A stretch of 64,000 nt of DNA from Chitinophagaceae bacterium PMP191F (GTDB lineage: Bacteria > Bacteroidota > Bacteroidia > Chitinophagales > Chitinophagaceae), in contig LGYU01000031.1 in NCBI GenBank assembly GCA_001302245.1, positions 1 through 64,000 of the forward strand. Direction: 5' to 3'. The translations under genes and the position numbers were made by a program. Each line of letters opens with the position of its first letter. Position 1 is the stretch's first letter. Shown piece after piece: positions 35,074-43,611 of this stretch. The notes beneath the pieces are model-generated. The model did not search any database, had not been told where the DNA came from, and was given only the letters and a program-made list of their open reading frames with translations.

Positions 35074-37185
35074 TCATGAAATTTTGCTCCATATAGTTTT
35101 GCCCTGCAACGACTGCAGAAAGTTTCTTAACCGCAGGTTTTCAGCAGCATTCAGATCAGGATCTTGGTCCATCAGTTTATCCGACAACCGGCGTGCTGCT
35201 TCCAGCCAATGCCGGTCCTGTATAATACTGGCCAGTTTGAAATTCAGCATGCCACTTTGCCTTGTACCTTCTATATCACCGGGACCACGCAGCTCAAGAT
35301 CTTTTTCCGCTATTTTAAATCCATCACTGGTAGCGCACATGGTTTTCAGGCGTTCGCGTGCTTCATTGCTGAGTTTGCTACCTGTTAATAAAATGCAAAA
35401 GCTTTTTTCACTACCTCTTCCTACACGTCCGCGTAACTGGTGTAACTGTGACAAACCGAATTTTTCAGCACTTTCTATCACCATTACACTGGCATTGGGT
35501 ACATCTACACCTACTTCAATAACTGTGGTGCCAACCAATATGTGAGTATCGTGCTGTTTAAAACGTTGCATGTTGGTTTCGCGTATTTCGTTGGTTTGTT
35601 TACCATGTACCATGCTGATCCAGTAGCGGGGCTCGGGAAAATATGCTTTTACGTTTTCGTACCCTTTCATCAGGTCTTCATAATCGAGTTTTTCGGATTC
35701 TTCAATCAGTGGAAAAACGATGTAGGCCTGTCGCCCTTTATCCAATTCTGAGCGGATAAAGTCCATTACCTGACTTCGTCTGCTCTCATTACGATGTACG
35801 GTAAAAATGGGTTTACGGTTGGGTGGCAGCTCATCTATTACGCTGTAATCGAGGTCTCCATAAGCTGTCATTGCCAGGGTTCGGGGAATGGGAGTGGCGG
35901 TCATGACCAGTATGTGCGGCGGAACAGTTGCTTTTTCCCATAAACGTGCGCGCTGGGCTACTCCAAACCGGTGCTGCTCATCAATAATGGCCAGTCCCAG
36001 GTTATGAAACTGCACAGTGTCCTCTAATATTGCGTGGGTGCCTACTAAAAAATGTATTTCACCTGCGGCCAGTTGTTGTAATAGCTGCCGGCGTTCGGCC
36101 GCTTTTACTGAGCCGGTTAACAAGCGTACCTGTAACGGAAGGTCTTTTACCAGTTTACTGATATTGAGAAAGTGCTGTTGTGCAAGTATTTCGGTGGGCG
36201 CCATCAGGCATGACTGGTAGCCGTTATCAATAGCCAGCAGCATTATCAACAGCGCCACGATGGTTTTTCCGCTGCCTACATCGCCCTGCAGCAGCCGGTT
36301 CATCTGTACGCCACGGCCAGTATCCTGCCTGATTTCGCGAATTACTCTTTTTTGTGCGTTGGTAAGCTGGAAGGGCAGGTGTTTTTCGTAAAAAGTATTG
36401 AACATTTCGCCTACCTGTCCAAAAGTGATGCCTTTTGAATAACGGTGGCGTTGTCCTTTGATCAGGGCCATGCGTAGCTGCGCAATGAACAGTTCTTCAA
36501 ATTTCAACCGGTCGGTAGCTTTTTGCCAGGCATTGGTATCGGGCGGAAAATGGATATGTGAAAACGCGCGGAAACGGGATACCAGCGATAGCGGTTGTAA
36601 AATGCTATCGGGTAAATTTTCAGGAATATCTTTTTCCTGTATCAGTGTCAATAAGGTTTGTGTCAGCTTGGCAATCTGTCTGCCGCCCAGCCCACGCGCT
36701 TTTAATTTTTCTGTACTGGGGTATACAGGTTCCAGGAAATTTTTGCCATCGCTTGCCTGCGGTGTAAAAATTTCTATTTCCGGGTGAGTGATCTGCGGTT
36801 GTCCCTGAAAAAAACTTACACGACCATATACCAGGTAGATCTGTCCTACGGATAATGACTTTTCTATCCAGGTGATGCCCTGGAACCATGTCAGTTCAAG
36901 TGTACCGGATGCATCACGTATTTCACCTACCAGGCGTTTGCCTCTTTTTTCGCCCATTATGTTGAGACTGGTAAGACGGCCGGCAATTTGTATAAATTCT
37001 GTTTGGGGGGTGATGTCTTTGGTAAGGTTGACCTTGGTTTTATCAACATGCCGGTAAGGAAATAGCTCCAGCAGATCCCTGAACGTAAAAATGTTCAGCT
37101 CTTTTTTAAGCATATCGGCACGCTGCGGGCCTACTCCCTTCAGGTATTCAATCGGATTGGCTAATATGTCAGTAGTTCCTTTGAT
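35074..37185 (-). CDS. recG: ATP-dependent DNA helicase RecG, apparent AUC start
   Basis: RecG, the branch-migrating helicase that remodels stalled forks: wedge OB domain, GDVGSGKT Walker A near residue 307 of this model, DEQHRFG, ATPIPRT and the C-terminal VGRGS-type motifs. The first ATG (37113) would give 679 residues but drops the conserved start NPIEYLKGVGPQRAD, which is encoded in frame just upstream. Between the upstream stop (37195-37197) and that ATG there is no ATG, GTG or TTG. The ATC at 37183-37185 gives a 703-residue protein starting (M)KGTTDILANPIEYLKG and lies 5 bases after a near-consensus -7 element (TTAATTTG). The family call is certain; the start is inferred. Confidence 0.9.
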   Translation of the reverse strand: MKGTTDILANPIEYLKGVGPQRADMLKKELNIFTFRDLLELFPYRHVDKTKVNLTKDITPQTEFIQIAGRLTSLNIMGEKRGKRLVGEIRDASGTLELTWFQGITWIEKSLSVGQIYLVYGRVSFFQGQPQITHPEIEIFTPQASDGKNFLEPVYPSTEKLKARGLGGRQIAKLTQTLLTLIQEKDIPENLPDSILQPLSLVSRFRAFSHIHFPPDTNAWQKATDRLKFEELFIAQLRMALIKGQRHRYSKGITFGQVGEMFNTFYEKHLPFQLTNAQKRVIREIRQDTGRGVQMNRLLQGDVGSGKTIVALLIMLLAIDNGYQSCLMAPTEILAQQHFLNISKLVKDLPLQVRLLTGSVKAAERRQLLQQLAAGEIHFLVGTHAILEDTVQFHNLGLAIIDEQHRFGVAQRARLWEKATVPPHILVMTATPIPRTLAMTAYGDLDYSVIDELPPNRKPIFTVHRNESRRSQVMDFIRSELDKGRQAYIVFPLIEESEKLDYEDLMKGYENVKAYFPEPRYWISMVHGKQTNEIRETNMQRFKQHDTHILVGTTVIEVGVDVPNASVMVIESAEKFGLSQLHQLRGRVGRGSEKSFCILLTGSKLSNEARERLKTMCATSDGFKIAEKDLELRGPGDIEGTRQSGMLNFKLASIIQDRHWLEAARRLSDKLMDQDPDLNAAENLRLRNFLQSLQGKTIWSKIS

Positions 37186-37256
37186 GGGCGCAAATTAATT
37201 AAATGCAGTGAGCTTTGGAGTTCGGGTTGGGGGTAAATGCAGGTACGGAAAAAAGT

Positions 37257-37404
37257 ATGAAGCCGGAAGTCTGAAAAAGCTTTGAGCCACGGGCATTGAG
37301 CTGCGAGCGAATACCAGTCCACAGGAATGAACAAATGGTTTGATAGCTATATGATTTGATTGTTATGGCAGCAACGATCATTCACGATTGACGACTCACG
37401 ATAA
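37257..37404. repeat. heptad-period spacer repeats between recG and the GT-C gene
   Basis: Runs with a 7-base period: ATGAAGC-CGGAAGT-CTGAAAA (37257-37277), TTTGAGC-CACGGGC-ATTGAGC-TGCGAGC (37281-37308) and ACGATTG-ACGACTC-ACGATAA (37384-37404). The first block closely resembles the array at 63714-63748. No coding sense; part of a dispersed family. Confidence 0.6.
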
Positions 37405-37418
37405 CCTTCGTCCCGCTC

Positions 37419-39041
37419 TCACGGCTTCACATACACTTCTACCCATGCATCAGTGGCTGGTTTGCGCGGTGCTACAAACGAATCTACCTTTTTGTAATTG
37501 GCCTGTAATGCTTCCCGGATGGAGAAGGGATAAAAATTGTTGAGATAAGGAATATATTCAAACAACACCAGGTCGTAATGTTTGTGCTGTATCCGATCGA
37601 TAAACATATTGGTTTCTTTATCGAACATGCCTACACCTTTATGGAACCACAACGGGTAATAAGGACCGGCTTCCAGTTTAAAAGGAATTTCTGCTGCCAG
37701 TGGTGTCAGCTCTGACATATTCAGCACTTTCAGATCTGTATTGTTTTTTACCAGGTCCATGTTCATCAGTCGTTCAATTCCGTCAACTGTAGGGCCGGGC
37801 AACAATACTTTGCGGAATGATGGCAGATTGGGAACGCGCCATTGACTTAAAGGAATATCGGTGGTATCAAGATCAATAATGAATGTATTGCGGTTCACTA
37901 CATTGGCGTAGGTATATCCTCCGTGTGTGTTGGTTGTATAGGTTTCGCTGCCAGGTTTTATTACAAAACGTTCTACATATTTCCAGTATACAGAACTCCA
38001 CCATAGTAAAACGCCCAGCGTGCCAACAACCAGCGGAACTTTTTGTGTAAAGTCTACCGGTAACAGAATAGAAAGCAATGAGAGTATAAATACAAATGCA
38101 AAACTGTGAAAGAAAATGTTGTTATCTACCGGCACATAACTGGTTACCTGGAAAATGGCTGCTTCGGCAAGAATACCCAGTGTAAGCAGTGTAAAGATAA
38201 CCTGTTGTTTATTCTGCCACCAGGTTTTGAAGTTTTTAATAGATGCCAGCAATAACAATGCGATGACGAGGATGTAAAATTTAAGCCATTGTGATGCGGA
38301 CAGAAATTCTTTGAGAATTTCCCCGATTGATATGCGTGAACTGTGCGGAGGCTGCCCGTGATTGAACCAGTATCCGAACTGATATTTTGTAAACGGCAAT
38401 ATTAGTAGTAACCCGGTTACAAAAAATGCAGCTATAAAAATTACAGGAGGCCATATTTTTTTATCCTGCATGGCATTGTATCCCAGCAGGGCCAGGCAGA
38501 TCAATAGTGCCAGTCCGCCGCCGTCTTGTTTGGTGAAGAAAGAAAAGAATATAAAAACGGCAGAGAGTACCAGCCATGCGTATTTTGTTCTGGATACAGA
38601 ACCAAATATGAACTGCAGTAAAAATGCAATACCGATCAGTTCATATACAATTACGGTTTGATTGTACCAGGGCCAGTAATTGAAAAAAGAATAGGAGAGG
38701 CAGAATACCAGCACTGCCATGAAGCGAACAGGATATTGTACCTGCAGACTTTTGAAAATGGAACGAAAAGCCAGTCCGCCAAGAATATTGATAAATGCCT
38801 GCGCTTTGATCAGTGTGATCAGCTGGGGACCAAAGATCTTAAAGAACATGGCGGGCACTACCCAATACATGTAGCCCACCGGCATCCCAAAATCGCGGTA
38901 GGGCAACTGTCCCTGGTACAGGCGGTATGCACCCTCCCATGACAGAAAAATATTGATGCGGTAAGGAAGGGTAGCTACCAGCGGTAAACAGGCAACGATA
39001 ACAATAATTAAAACTTCTGCAGCGGATAAGATGCGTTTCAT
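37419..39041 (-). CDS. GT-C fold membrane glycosyltransferase (uncharacterised)
   Basis: A 540-residue integral membrane protein with about 11-12 transmembrane segments and a C-terminal periplasmic domain of about 170 residues. Start chosen at the ATG giving MKRILSAAEVLIIV; an earlier in-frame ATG adds 16 polar residues. The first periplasmic loop has SWEGAYRLYQGQLPYRDFGMPVGYMY, the acidic-residue loop expected of polyprenyl-phosphate-sugar dependent GT-C enzymes (GT39/ArnT-like). It is divergent from the UbiA-SDR-HAD genes, which look like synthesis of a polyprenyl-phosphate pentose, so it could use that donor. Acceptor unknown. Confidence 0.75.
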   Translation of the reverse strand: MKRILSAAEVLIIVIVACLPLVATLPYRINIFLSWEGAYRLYQGQLPYRDFGMPVGYMYWVVPAMFFKIFGPQLITLIKAQAFINILGGLAFRSIFKSLQVQYPVRFMAVLVFCLSYSFFNYWPWYNQTVIVYELIGIAFLLQFIFGSVSRTKYAWLVLSAVFIFFSFFTKQDGGGLALLICLALLGYNAMQDKKIWPPVIFIAAFFVTGLLLILPFTKYQFGYWFNHGQPPHSSRISIGEILKEFLSASQWLKFYILVIALLLLASIKNFKTWWQNKQQVIFTLLTLGILAEAAIFQVTSYVPVDNNIFFHSFAFVFILSLLSILLPVDFTQKVPLVVGTLGVLLWWSSVYWKYVERFVIKPGSETYTTNTHGGYTYANVVNRNTFIIDLDTTDIPLSQWRVPNLPSFRKVLLPGPTVDGIERLMNMDLVKNNTDLKVLNMSELTPLAAEIPFKLEAGPYYPLWFHKGVGMFDKETNMFIDRIQHKHYDLVLFEYIPYLNNFYPFSIREALQANYKKVDSFVAPRKPATDAWVEVYVKP

Positions 39042-39387
39042 GAATGTCTCTTGTTTTTGAAAATAAGAGGGGTTGACAAATGGAGGCATTCCGGATACCA
39101 GGTTCGGATAGTGCTGCGCAACTGCATCCTGCAGCGCATTCAGCCTATAAACGGCGTTAAATTACATATTGAAAATCAAACAGGCAAGGAATTTTGTTGC
39201 TTTTGCCTTGTGAACTATGCTGATGCAGGCCGCTATTCTGGGCACTCCGGAGCATGACAAACCATCTTATAGATGACAGATAACACAATATGTATACCCA
39301 GTTACCGCCGTTTTTAAGCCTATGCCACTTTGTGGTATTGCAGGAAAACCTTTTGTGGTGTATCTTGGCGCGGTAATCGTAGATTCG
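39042..39387. other. divergent intergenic region
   Basis: 346 bases between the GT-C gene and the UbiA gene, read in opposite directions. An open frame from 39322 runs into ubiA, but the ATG at 39388 fits the family better. No exact promoter elements were found; TATCTTGG at 39361-39368 is one base from a -7 element for the UbiA gene. Confidence 0.4.
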
Positions 39388-40293
39388 ATGGTAGATTATA
39401 TTAAGCTATTAAGGCCTAAAGATTGGGCAAAAAACCTTTTCCTGTTCATACCTTCTTTTTTTGCAGGTAAACTTTTTGACCCCTTCAGTTTTTCTGATCA
39501 GTTCCGGCTGTTGATCGGTGGTTTTTTTGCGTTCAGCTTTCTTGCCAGCAGCATTTATATTATTAACGATTATCGTGATGTAGAAGATGACCGCAAGCAT
39601 CCTACAAAATGCAAACGTCCGATGGCCTCAGGAAAGGTGAAAAAGAGCGTTGGGCTGGCTATTAGTATTGTGCTGATGATTGCCGGCTTGTTGCTGAGCT
39701 ACCTGCTGGATCCCGGTTTTAAATTCCTTTTTATTACTTCAATTTATTTTCTGCTGAATATCGGCTATTGTTTTGGGCTTAAAAACCTGTCAATTGTTGA
39801 TATCATTATTGTATCCGTTGGTTTTGTGTTGCGTGTAAAGGGTGGAGGTGTATTGGGAGGAGTGGATGTTACAGAATGGCTGATCATTATGACCTTCCTG
39901 CTGGCGTTGTTTATGGCCATTGCCAAACGTCGTGATGATGTGATGCTGAAGCTTTCTACCGGTACCGACATGCGTAAGGCTATTAAAGGATACAGTCTTG
40001 AGTTTCTCAATATTCTGCTGGGATTGATCTGCGCCATCCTGATCGTGGCTTATATTAATTATGCTGTATCCGGTGCGCTGTACAAACAGTTCGGACATCG
40101 TTTATATTATACTGCCCTGTTTGTCATTGCCGGTATTATGCGCTACCTGCAGATCACATTTGTATTGAACAAGGCAGGGTCGCCTACTGAGATCCTTTAC
40201 AAAGACCGTTTTATCCAGGTGACTTTATTATTATGGATGCTGAGTTTCTATTTCATCCTGTATATGAAGGATATTACCGTTTTTGACCGATAG
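39388..40293 (+). CDS. UbiA-family prenyltransferase, polyprenyl-phosphate phosphoribosyltransferase-like
   Basis: A 301-residue membrane enzyme with about eight or nine helices. Start at the ATG giving MVDYIKLLRPKDWAKNLFLF, the usual N-terminus of decaprenyl-phosphate phosphoribosyltransferase-type (DPPR synthase, Rv3806c-like) members; 22 upstream codons are open but not family-like. The first metal motif is NDYRDVEDD at 60-68, the second KRRDD at 180-184. It would join polyprenyl phosphate and PRPP to give polyprenyl-phosphoryl-5-phosphoribose. Followed by an SDR and a HAD phosphatase on the same strand. Quinone or other UbiA roles are less likely given the sequence and neighbours. Confidence 0.85.
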   Translation: MVDYIKLLRPKDWAKNLFLFIPSFFAGKLFDPFSFSDQFRLLIGGFFAFSFLASSIYIINDYRDVEDDRKHPTKCKRPMASGKVKKSVGLAISIVLMIAGLLLSYLLDPGFKFLFITSIYFLLNIGYCFGLKNLSIVDIIIVSVGFVLRVKGGGVLGGVDVTEWLIIMTFLLALFMAIAKRRDDVMLKLSTGTDMRKAIKGYSLEFLNILLGLICAILIVAYINYAVSGALYKQFGHRLYYTALFVIAGIMRYLQITFVLNKAGSPTEILYKDRFIQVTLLLWMLSFYFILYMKDITVFDR

Positions 40294-40434
40294 ACTTTTT
40301 CCTGTAACGTTTGCTGCCAATGGAGTTTTCAGCACCATTGTTCAAAACTGTTATTTTTATACAATTAAAACTGTGTATGCGGCTGTGGCCGGATGTACAG
40401 AGCAATATTAACCACACGCTAATCCGGGAACTAC

Positions 40435-41166
40435 ATGGCAACTGTATTGATTTTAGGAGCAGCTTCTGATATGGCAGTGGCAATAGCCAGGAAATTTGCA
40501 TCACAGGGATTTGGTATTCAACTGGCTGCCAGAAATACTGTCAGGGTACAACCATTACAGTCTGATATTGCGATACGTTATAATGTACCCTGTACTGTAC
40601 ACGAGTTTGATGCTGTACAGTTTAACAGTCACCAGGCATTCTGGAATGAATTGCCGGTAAAACCTGATATTACTGTTTGCGTATTTGGCTACCTGGGCGA
40701 TAATGAAACTGCGCGTGCAGACTGGCAGGAATGCCAGCGCATTATTGAAACCAACTATACCGGTGCCGTTTCCATACTGAATATTGTAAGTAATGATTAC
40801 GCTGCACAGAACAAAGGTACCATTGTGGGTATCAGTTCTGTAGCCGGACAACGTGGCCGCCAGAGCAACTATATTTATGGTAGTGCCAAAGCCGGTTTTA
40901 CTGCGTACTTGTCAGGATTACGCAACCGTATGTTTCATGAAGGTGTGCATGTGGTAAGTGTACAACCAGGATTTGTATATACACGCATGACAGAGAATCT
41001 TACATTACCTCCGTTGCTGACGGCCAAACCCGAAGATGTTGCGAATGTGGTATATAAAGCTGTGCTGAGTAAGAAAAACATAGTGTATGTAAAATGGTTC
41101 TGGCGCTGGATTATGCTGATCATTACATCAATACCTGAGTTCATCTTTAAAAAATTAAAGCTGTGA
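40435..41166 (+). CDS. SDR oxidoreductase, DprE2-like
   Basis: A 243-residue short-chain dehydrogenase. The nucleotide-binding start is VLILGAASDMAVAIARKFA, the family's unusual GAxSDxA version; NTG-like CVFGYLG, Ser in ISSVAGQRG and the YxxxK catalytic pair in YIYGSAKAG follow. The C-terminus is hydrophobic and basic (WRWIMLIITSIPEFIFKKLKL), as in decaprenylphosphoryl-2-keto-pentose reductases that act at the membrane. It is 141 bases after the UbiA gene and overlaps the next gene by 4 bases. The DprE1-like oxidase partner is not in the window. Confidence 0.82.
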   Translation: MATVLILGAASDMAVAIARKFASQGFGIQLAARNTVRVQPLQSDIAIRYNVPCTVHEFDAVQFNSHQAFWNELPVKPDITVCVFGYLGDNETARADWQECQRIIETNYTGAVSILNIVSNDYAAQNKGTIVGISSVAGQRGRQSNYIYGSAKAGFTAYLSGLRNRMFHEGVHVVSVQPGFVYTRMTENLTLPPLLTAKPEDVANVVYKAVLSKKNIVYVKWFWRWIMLIITSIPEFIFKKLKL

Positions 41167-41756
41167 GTCGCCGGATCGCTTTTTTTGATTTCGATGGTAC
41201 CATCACTACAAAGGATACATTGCTGGAAGTGATCAAATACCGCCACGGTGCTGTTAAATTGTACCTGGGCTTTTTGCTTACCAGTCCTTTATTAGTGGCA
41301 TACAAACTGGGGGTTATTTCCAACCAGCTTGCCAAAGAAAATGTACTGCGCCTGTTCTTTGGAAAAATGCCGTTGCAGGCATTCCAGGAACATTGTGATG
41401 CATTTGCGCGCGAAAAAATCCCGGCACTTATCAGGCAAAAAGCGTTGACCGAAATTCAGCAATTGAAAGATGCCGGTGCTGAAATTGTAATTGTATCGGC
41501 CTCTGCTGAAAACTGGATACGTAACTGGTGTAATGAATTGCAGGTAAAACTGATCGCCACAGAACTACAGATAAAAAACAACGCTGTGACCGGCAAAATA
41601 AGCGGCAAAAATTGTTATGGTGAGGAAAAGGTGAGAAGGATCAGAGCTGCATACGACCTTACACAATTCGACGAAATATATTGCTATGGTGATACCAGTG
41701 GAGATAAACCAATGTTATCGCTGGCTACAATTGCTTTTTACCAACCCTTCCGCTAG
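41163..41756 (+). CDS. HAD-IB family phosphatase
   Basis: A 197-residue HAD hydrolase: nucleophile motif DFDGT at 9-13, motif II VSASAE near 117, Lys and the GDTSGDKPM acidic motif near 179. Start is GTG overlapping the SDR stop (GTGA), so it is translationally coupled. A plausible job is removal of the 5-phosphate from polyprenyl-phosphoryl-5-phosphoribose, the step between the UbiA and epimerisation reactions. That job is done by a PAP2-type enzyme in mycobacteria, so this is inference. Confidence 0.85.
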   Translation: MSRRIAFFDFDGTITTKDTLLEVIKYRHGAVKLYLGFLLTSPLLVAYKLGVISNQLAKENVLRLFFGKMPLQAFQEHCDAFAREKIPALIRQKALTEIQQLKDAGAEIVIVSASAENWIRNWCNELQVKLIATELQIKNNAVTGKISGKNCYGEEKVRRIRAAYDLTQFDEIYCYGDTSGDKPMLSLATIAFYQPFR

Positions 41757-41921
41757 TCATTCCGTACATACTGCTACAATTGCACAAGTTTACTGCAATT
41801 GCATTTGATGTTGCTGCATCGGCTTAAATAATAGCTGTGTAAAGTAATTGGCGCAATATGCCTGTAATCGGTTGTAATTTTGATGCACATTGAATAACTG
41901 GTTAGCCTGTTGTTAATACAC

Positions 41922-41951
41922 TTGCAATTATATAGTAATGCACTTCCTTTG
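41922..41951 (+). promoter_or_regulatory. candidate promoter of a small RNA
   Basis: TTG (41922-41924), 19 bases, then TTCCTTTG (41944-41951), one base off TAnnTTTG. Spacing is ideal. Transcription would begin near 41957. Confidence 0.35.
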
Positions 41952-41956
41952 TACTG

Positions 41957-42043
41957 GTATTTATAGTAAACCTGTCAAACGAGCTTAGCTGGAATATGGT
42001 CGGCTATTCAAGGGCCTGCAATGAAATATGTGCGGGCTTTTTT
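41957..42043 (+). ncRNA. candidate small RNA (about 87 nt)
   Basis: A promoter-like pair (41922-41951) and a terminator-like hairpin (42014-42043) enclose a stretch with no open frame. The nearest upstream gene stops at 41756 and the nearest downstream one starts at 42213. Alternatively this is the end of a long 3' UTR of the HAD gene. I do not recognise a known RNA family. Confidence 0.3.
42014..42043 (+). terminator. terminator-like hairpin
   Basis: GCCTGCA (42014-42020) pairs with TGCGGGC (42031-42037) with one T-G pair, followed by T6. Confidence 0.7.
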
Positions 42044-42212
42044 ATTGATTTGATTATCCCCGATGGTGATTTTGTTCTGTAAATCTTCAAATTTCACATT
42101 TTGTTTTTAGCAGCTTGTTAAAAACGCTTTTTGGCCTGAACAGGCATTTTACTTGTGCAACTATCAATAGTCTAACCACATCTCCAAAAATAGATCATAA
42201 AAACATTTTGCT

Positions 42213-42842
42213 ATGAAAGCTACTGTCCTAACTATTATTAGCAGCGTCATGGTTATCATGATGTACAGCAGTTGCACTAAAGAACCATTGAATAATCTTA
42301 CAAGTGATGAGGCGCGGATCTATATCACCAACCGCAACGACTCTGTGAGCTTTAACGCCTACAATACATTCAGTGTGTCAGATTCGGTGGCTGTTATCAG
42401 CAATAACCAACTGGTTAAAAAGGCACTGACAGATGTAGATACTGCCTATATCAGTGCCATAAAAGCACAGATGCAGGCAAGAGGGTATACGTTGGTAGCA
42501 CATGATGGCCACCCTGATCTGGGTATTAACGTAAGTCGTATTTACAATACCTACACCGGAATTGTCAGTTACAATGATTACTGGGGGTATTATGGTGGTT
42601 ACTGGGATCCTTATTACTGGGGTTACCCGGGATATGGGTATTATTTCCCATCATACGGAGTGTACCAGATCACCGATGGTGCTGTATCAATTGATATGCT
42701 TGATCTTAAAAATACTACCGGTAAGGCGCTGAAAGGTATATGGACCGGCCTGGTACGTGGCGCAGGTACTTTTAACAGTGCCAATGCAGCAAGCAGTGTG
42801 CAGGCACTGTTTGCACAGTCTACTTATTTGCAAAAAAATTAA
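42213..42842 (+). CDS. DUF4136 family lipoprotein
   Basis: A 209-residue lipoprotein with lipobox YSSC (Cys21). DUF4136 features: early FNAYNTFSVSDSV, a region LVAHDGHPDLGINVSRI, a Tyr/Trp/Gly-rich stretch near 120-150 (WGYYGGYWDPYYWGYPG), and a late GAVSIDMLDLKN-KALKGIWTGLV. The family is envelope-located and of unknown function. The gene downstream, 17 bases on, encodes a small beta-barrel, so the two may act together. The promoter region contains the palindrome GCCTGAACAGGC at 42134-42145. Confidence 0.88.
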   Translation: MKATVLTIISSVMVIMMYSSCTKEPLNNLTSDEARIYITNRNDSVSFNAYNTFSVSDSVAVISNNQLVKKALTDVDTAYISAIKAQMQARGYTLVAHDGHPDLGINVSRIYNTYTGIVSYNDYWGYYGGYWDPYYWGYPGYGYYFPSYGVYQITDGAVSIDMLDLKNTTGKALKGIWTGLVRGAGTFNSANAASSVQALFAQSTYLQKN

Positions 42843-42859
42843 CCCGGTAACTGAAAAAA

Positions 42860-43483
42860 ATGAAGATTATGAAAAAGTATCAGATTGCAATATGCCTGGT
42901 ATTGGGTATAGCAGGCATGATGAAAGTACAGGCACAACAGGATCAATTGCGTGTTAATATCAATTATAATGTAGGTATACCTGCAGGTTCATTTCGCAGC
43001 GATGCTGTCAATAATACATCATACCGTGGATGGACAGGAAGTATTATGTATGGTATTACTGATAAATTGTCTGTAGGTCTAGGAACCGGGTACCAGGATT
43101 TTTATCAAAAGTATCCGCGCAATATGTACAAGTTGTCTGATGGCAGTGATATTTCTGCTGTCCTAACCAACTCTATACAAACGGTTCCGGTAATGGCTGC
43201 CGCACAATATAATTTCATGCCGCACAGTGTAATACAACCTTATGTGGGTGTAGGTGCAGGCGGTAATTTCATCATGTTCCGCCAGTATATTGGTGAGTTT
43301 GAAAGTAGTCGCAGCAGCTTTGGCTTTGCCCTGCGGCCTGAGGCTGGTGTTAATATCCCGGTTTCACCACGTTTTGGATTTAATATCAATGGCGCTTACA
43401 ATTATATGCCCTATAATAAGGATGGTATCAATAATCTTAATAGCTGGGGTATAGGTGCCGGTATTAAATTCACACTGCAGTAA
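42860..43483 (+). CDS. small outer membrane beta-barrel protein
   Basis: A 207-residue porin-like protein with signal peptide about 1-25 (cleavage near VQAQ; start could also be the ATG at 42869). The mature part alternates hydrophobic residues as in an eight-stranded barrel (LRVNINYNVGIPAGSF, KLSVGLGTGYQDFY, VQPYVGVGAGGNF-like) and ends in FTLQ. Co-transcribed with the DUF4136 lipoprotein gene. No specific ligand can be read. Confidence 0.85.
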   Translation: MKIMKKYQIAICLVLGIAGMMKVQAQQDQLRVNINYNVGIPAGSFRSDAVNNTSYRGWTGSIMYGITDKLSVGLGTGYQDFYQKYPRNMYKLSDGSDISAVLTNSIQTVPVMAAAQYNFMPHSVIQPYVGVGAGGNFIMFRQYIGEFESSRSSFGFALRPEAGVNIPVSPRFGFNINGAYNYMPYNKDGINNLNSWGIGAGIKFTLQ

Positions 43484-43550
43484 TCAATTGCATGAAAGAG
43501 TTTGAAGGCCTGAGAAAGGCCGGAACATGAGAGAATAGCTCAATAAATCT

Positions 43551-43585
43551 GAAAGCCTGGATTGCACATGCAATACCAGGCTTTC
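43551..43585. terminator. near-perfect hairpin between convergent genes
   Basis: GAAAGCCTGG (43551-43560) pairs with CCAGGCTTTC (43576-43585), with an inner ATTGCA/TGCAAT stem: 16 pairs, one bulged A, 2-base loop. There is no T-run on either strand, but the place between convergent genes fits a bidirectional terminator. Confidence 0.55.
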
Positions 43586-43611
43586 AGTATATCAATCGTT
43601 TTAGCAGCGCA

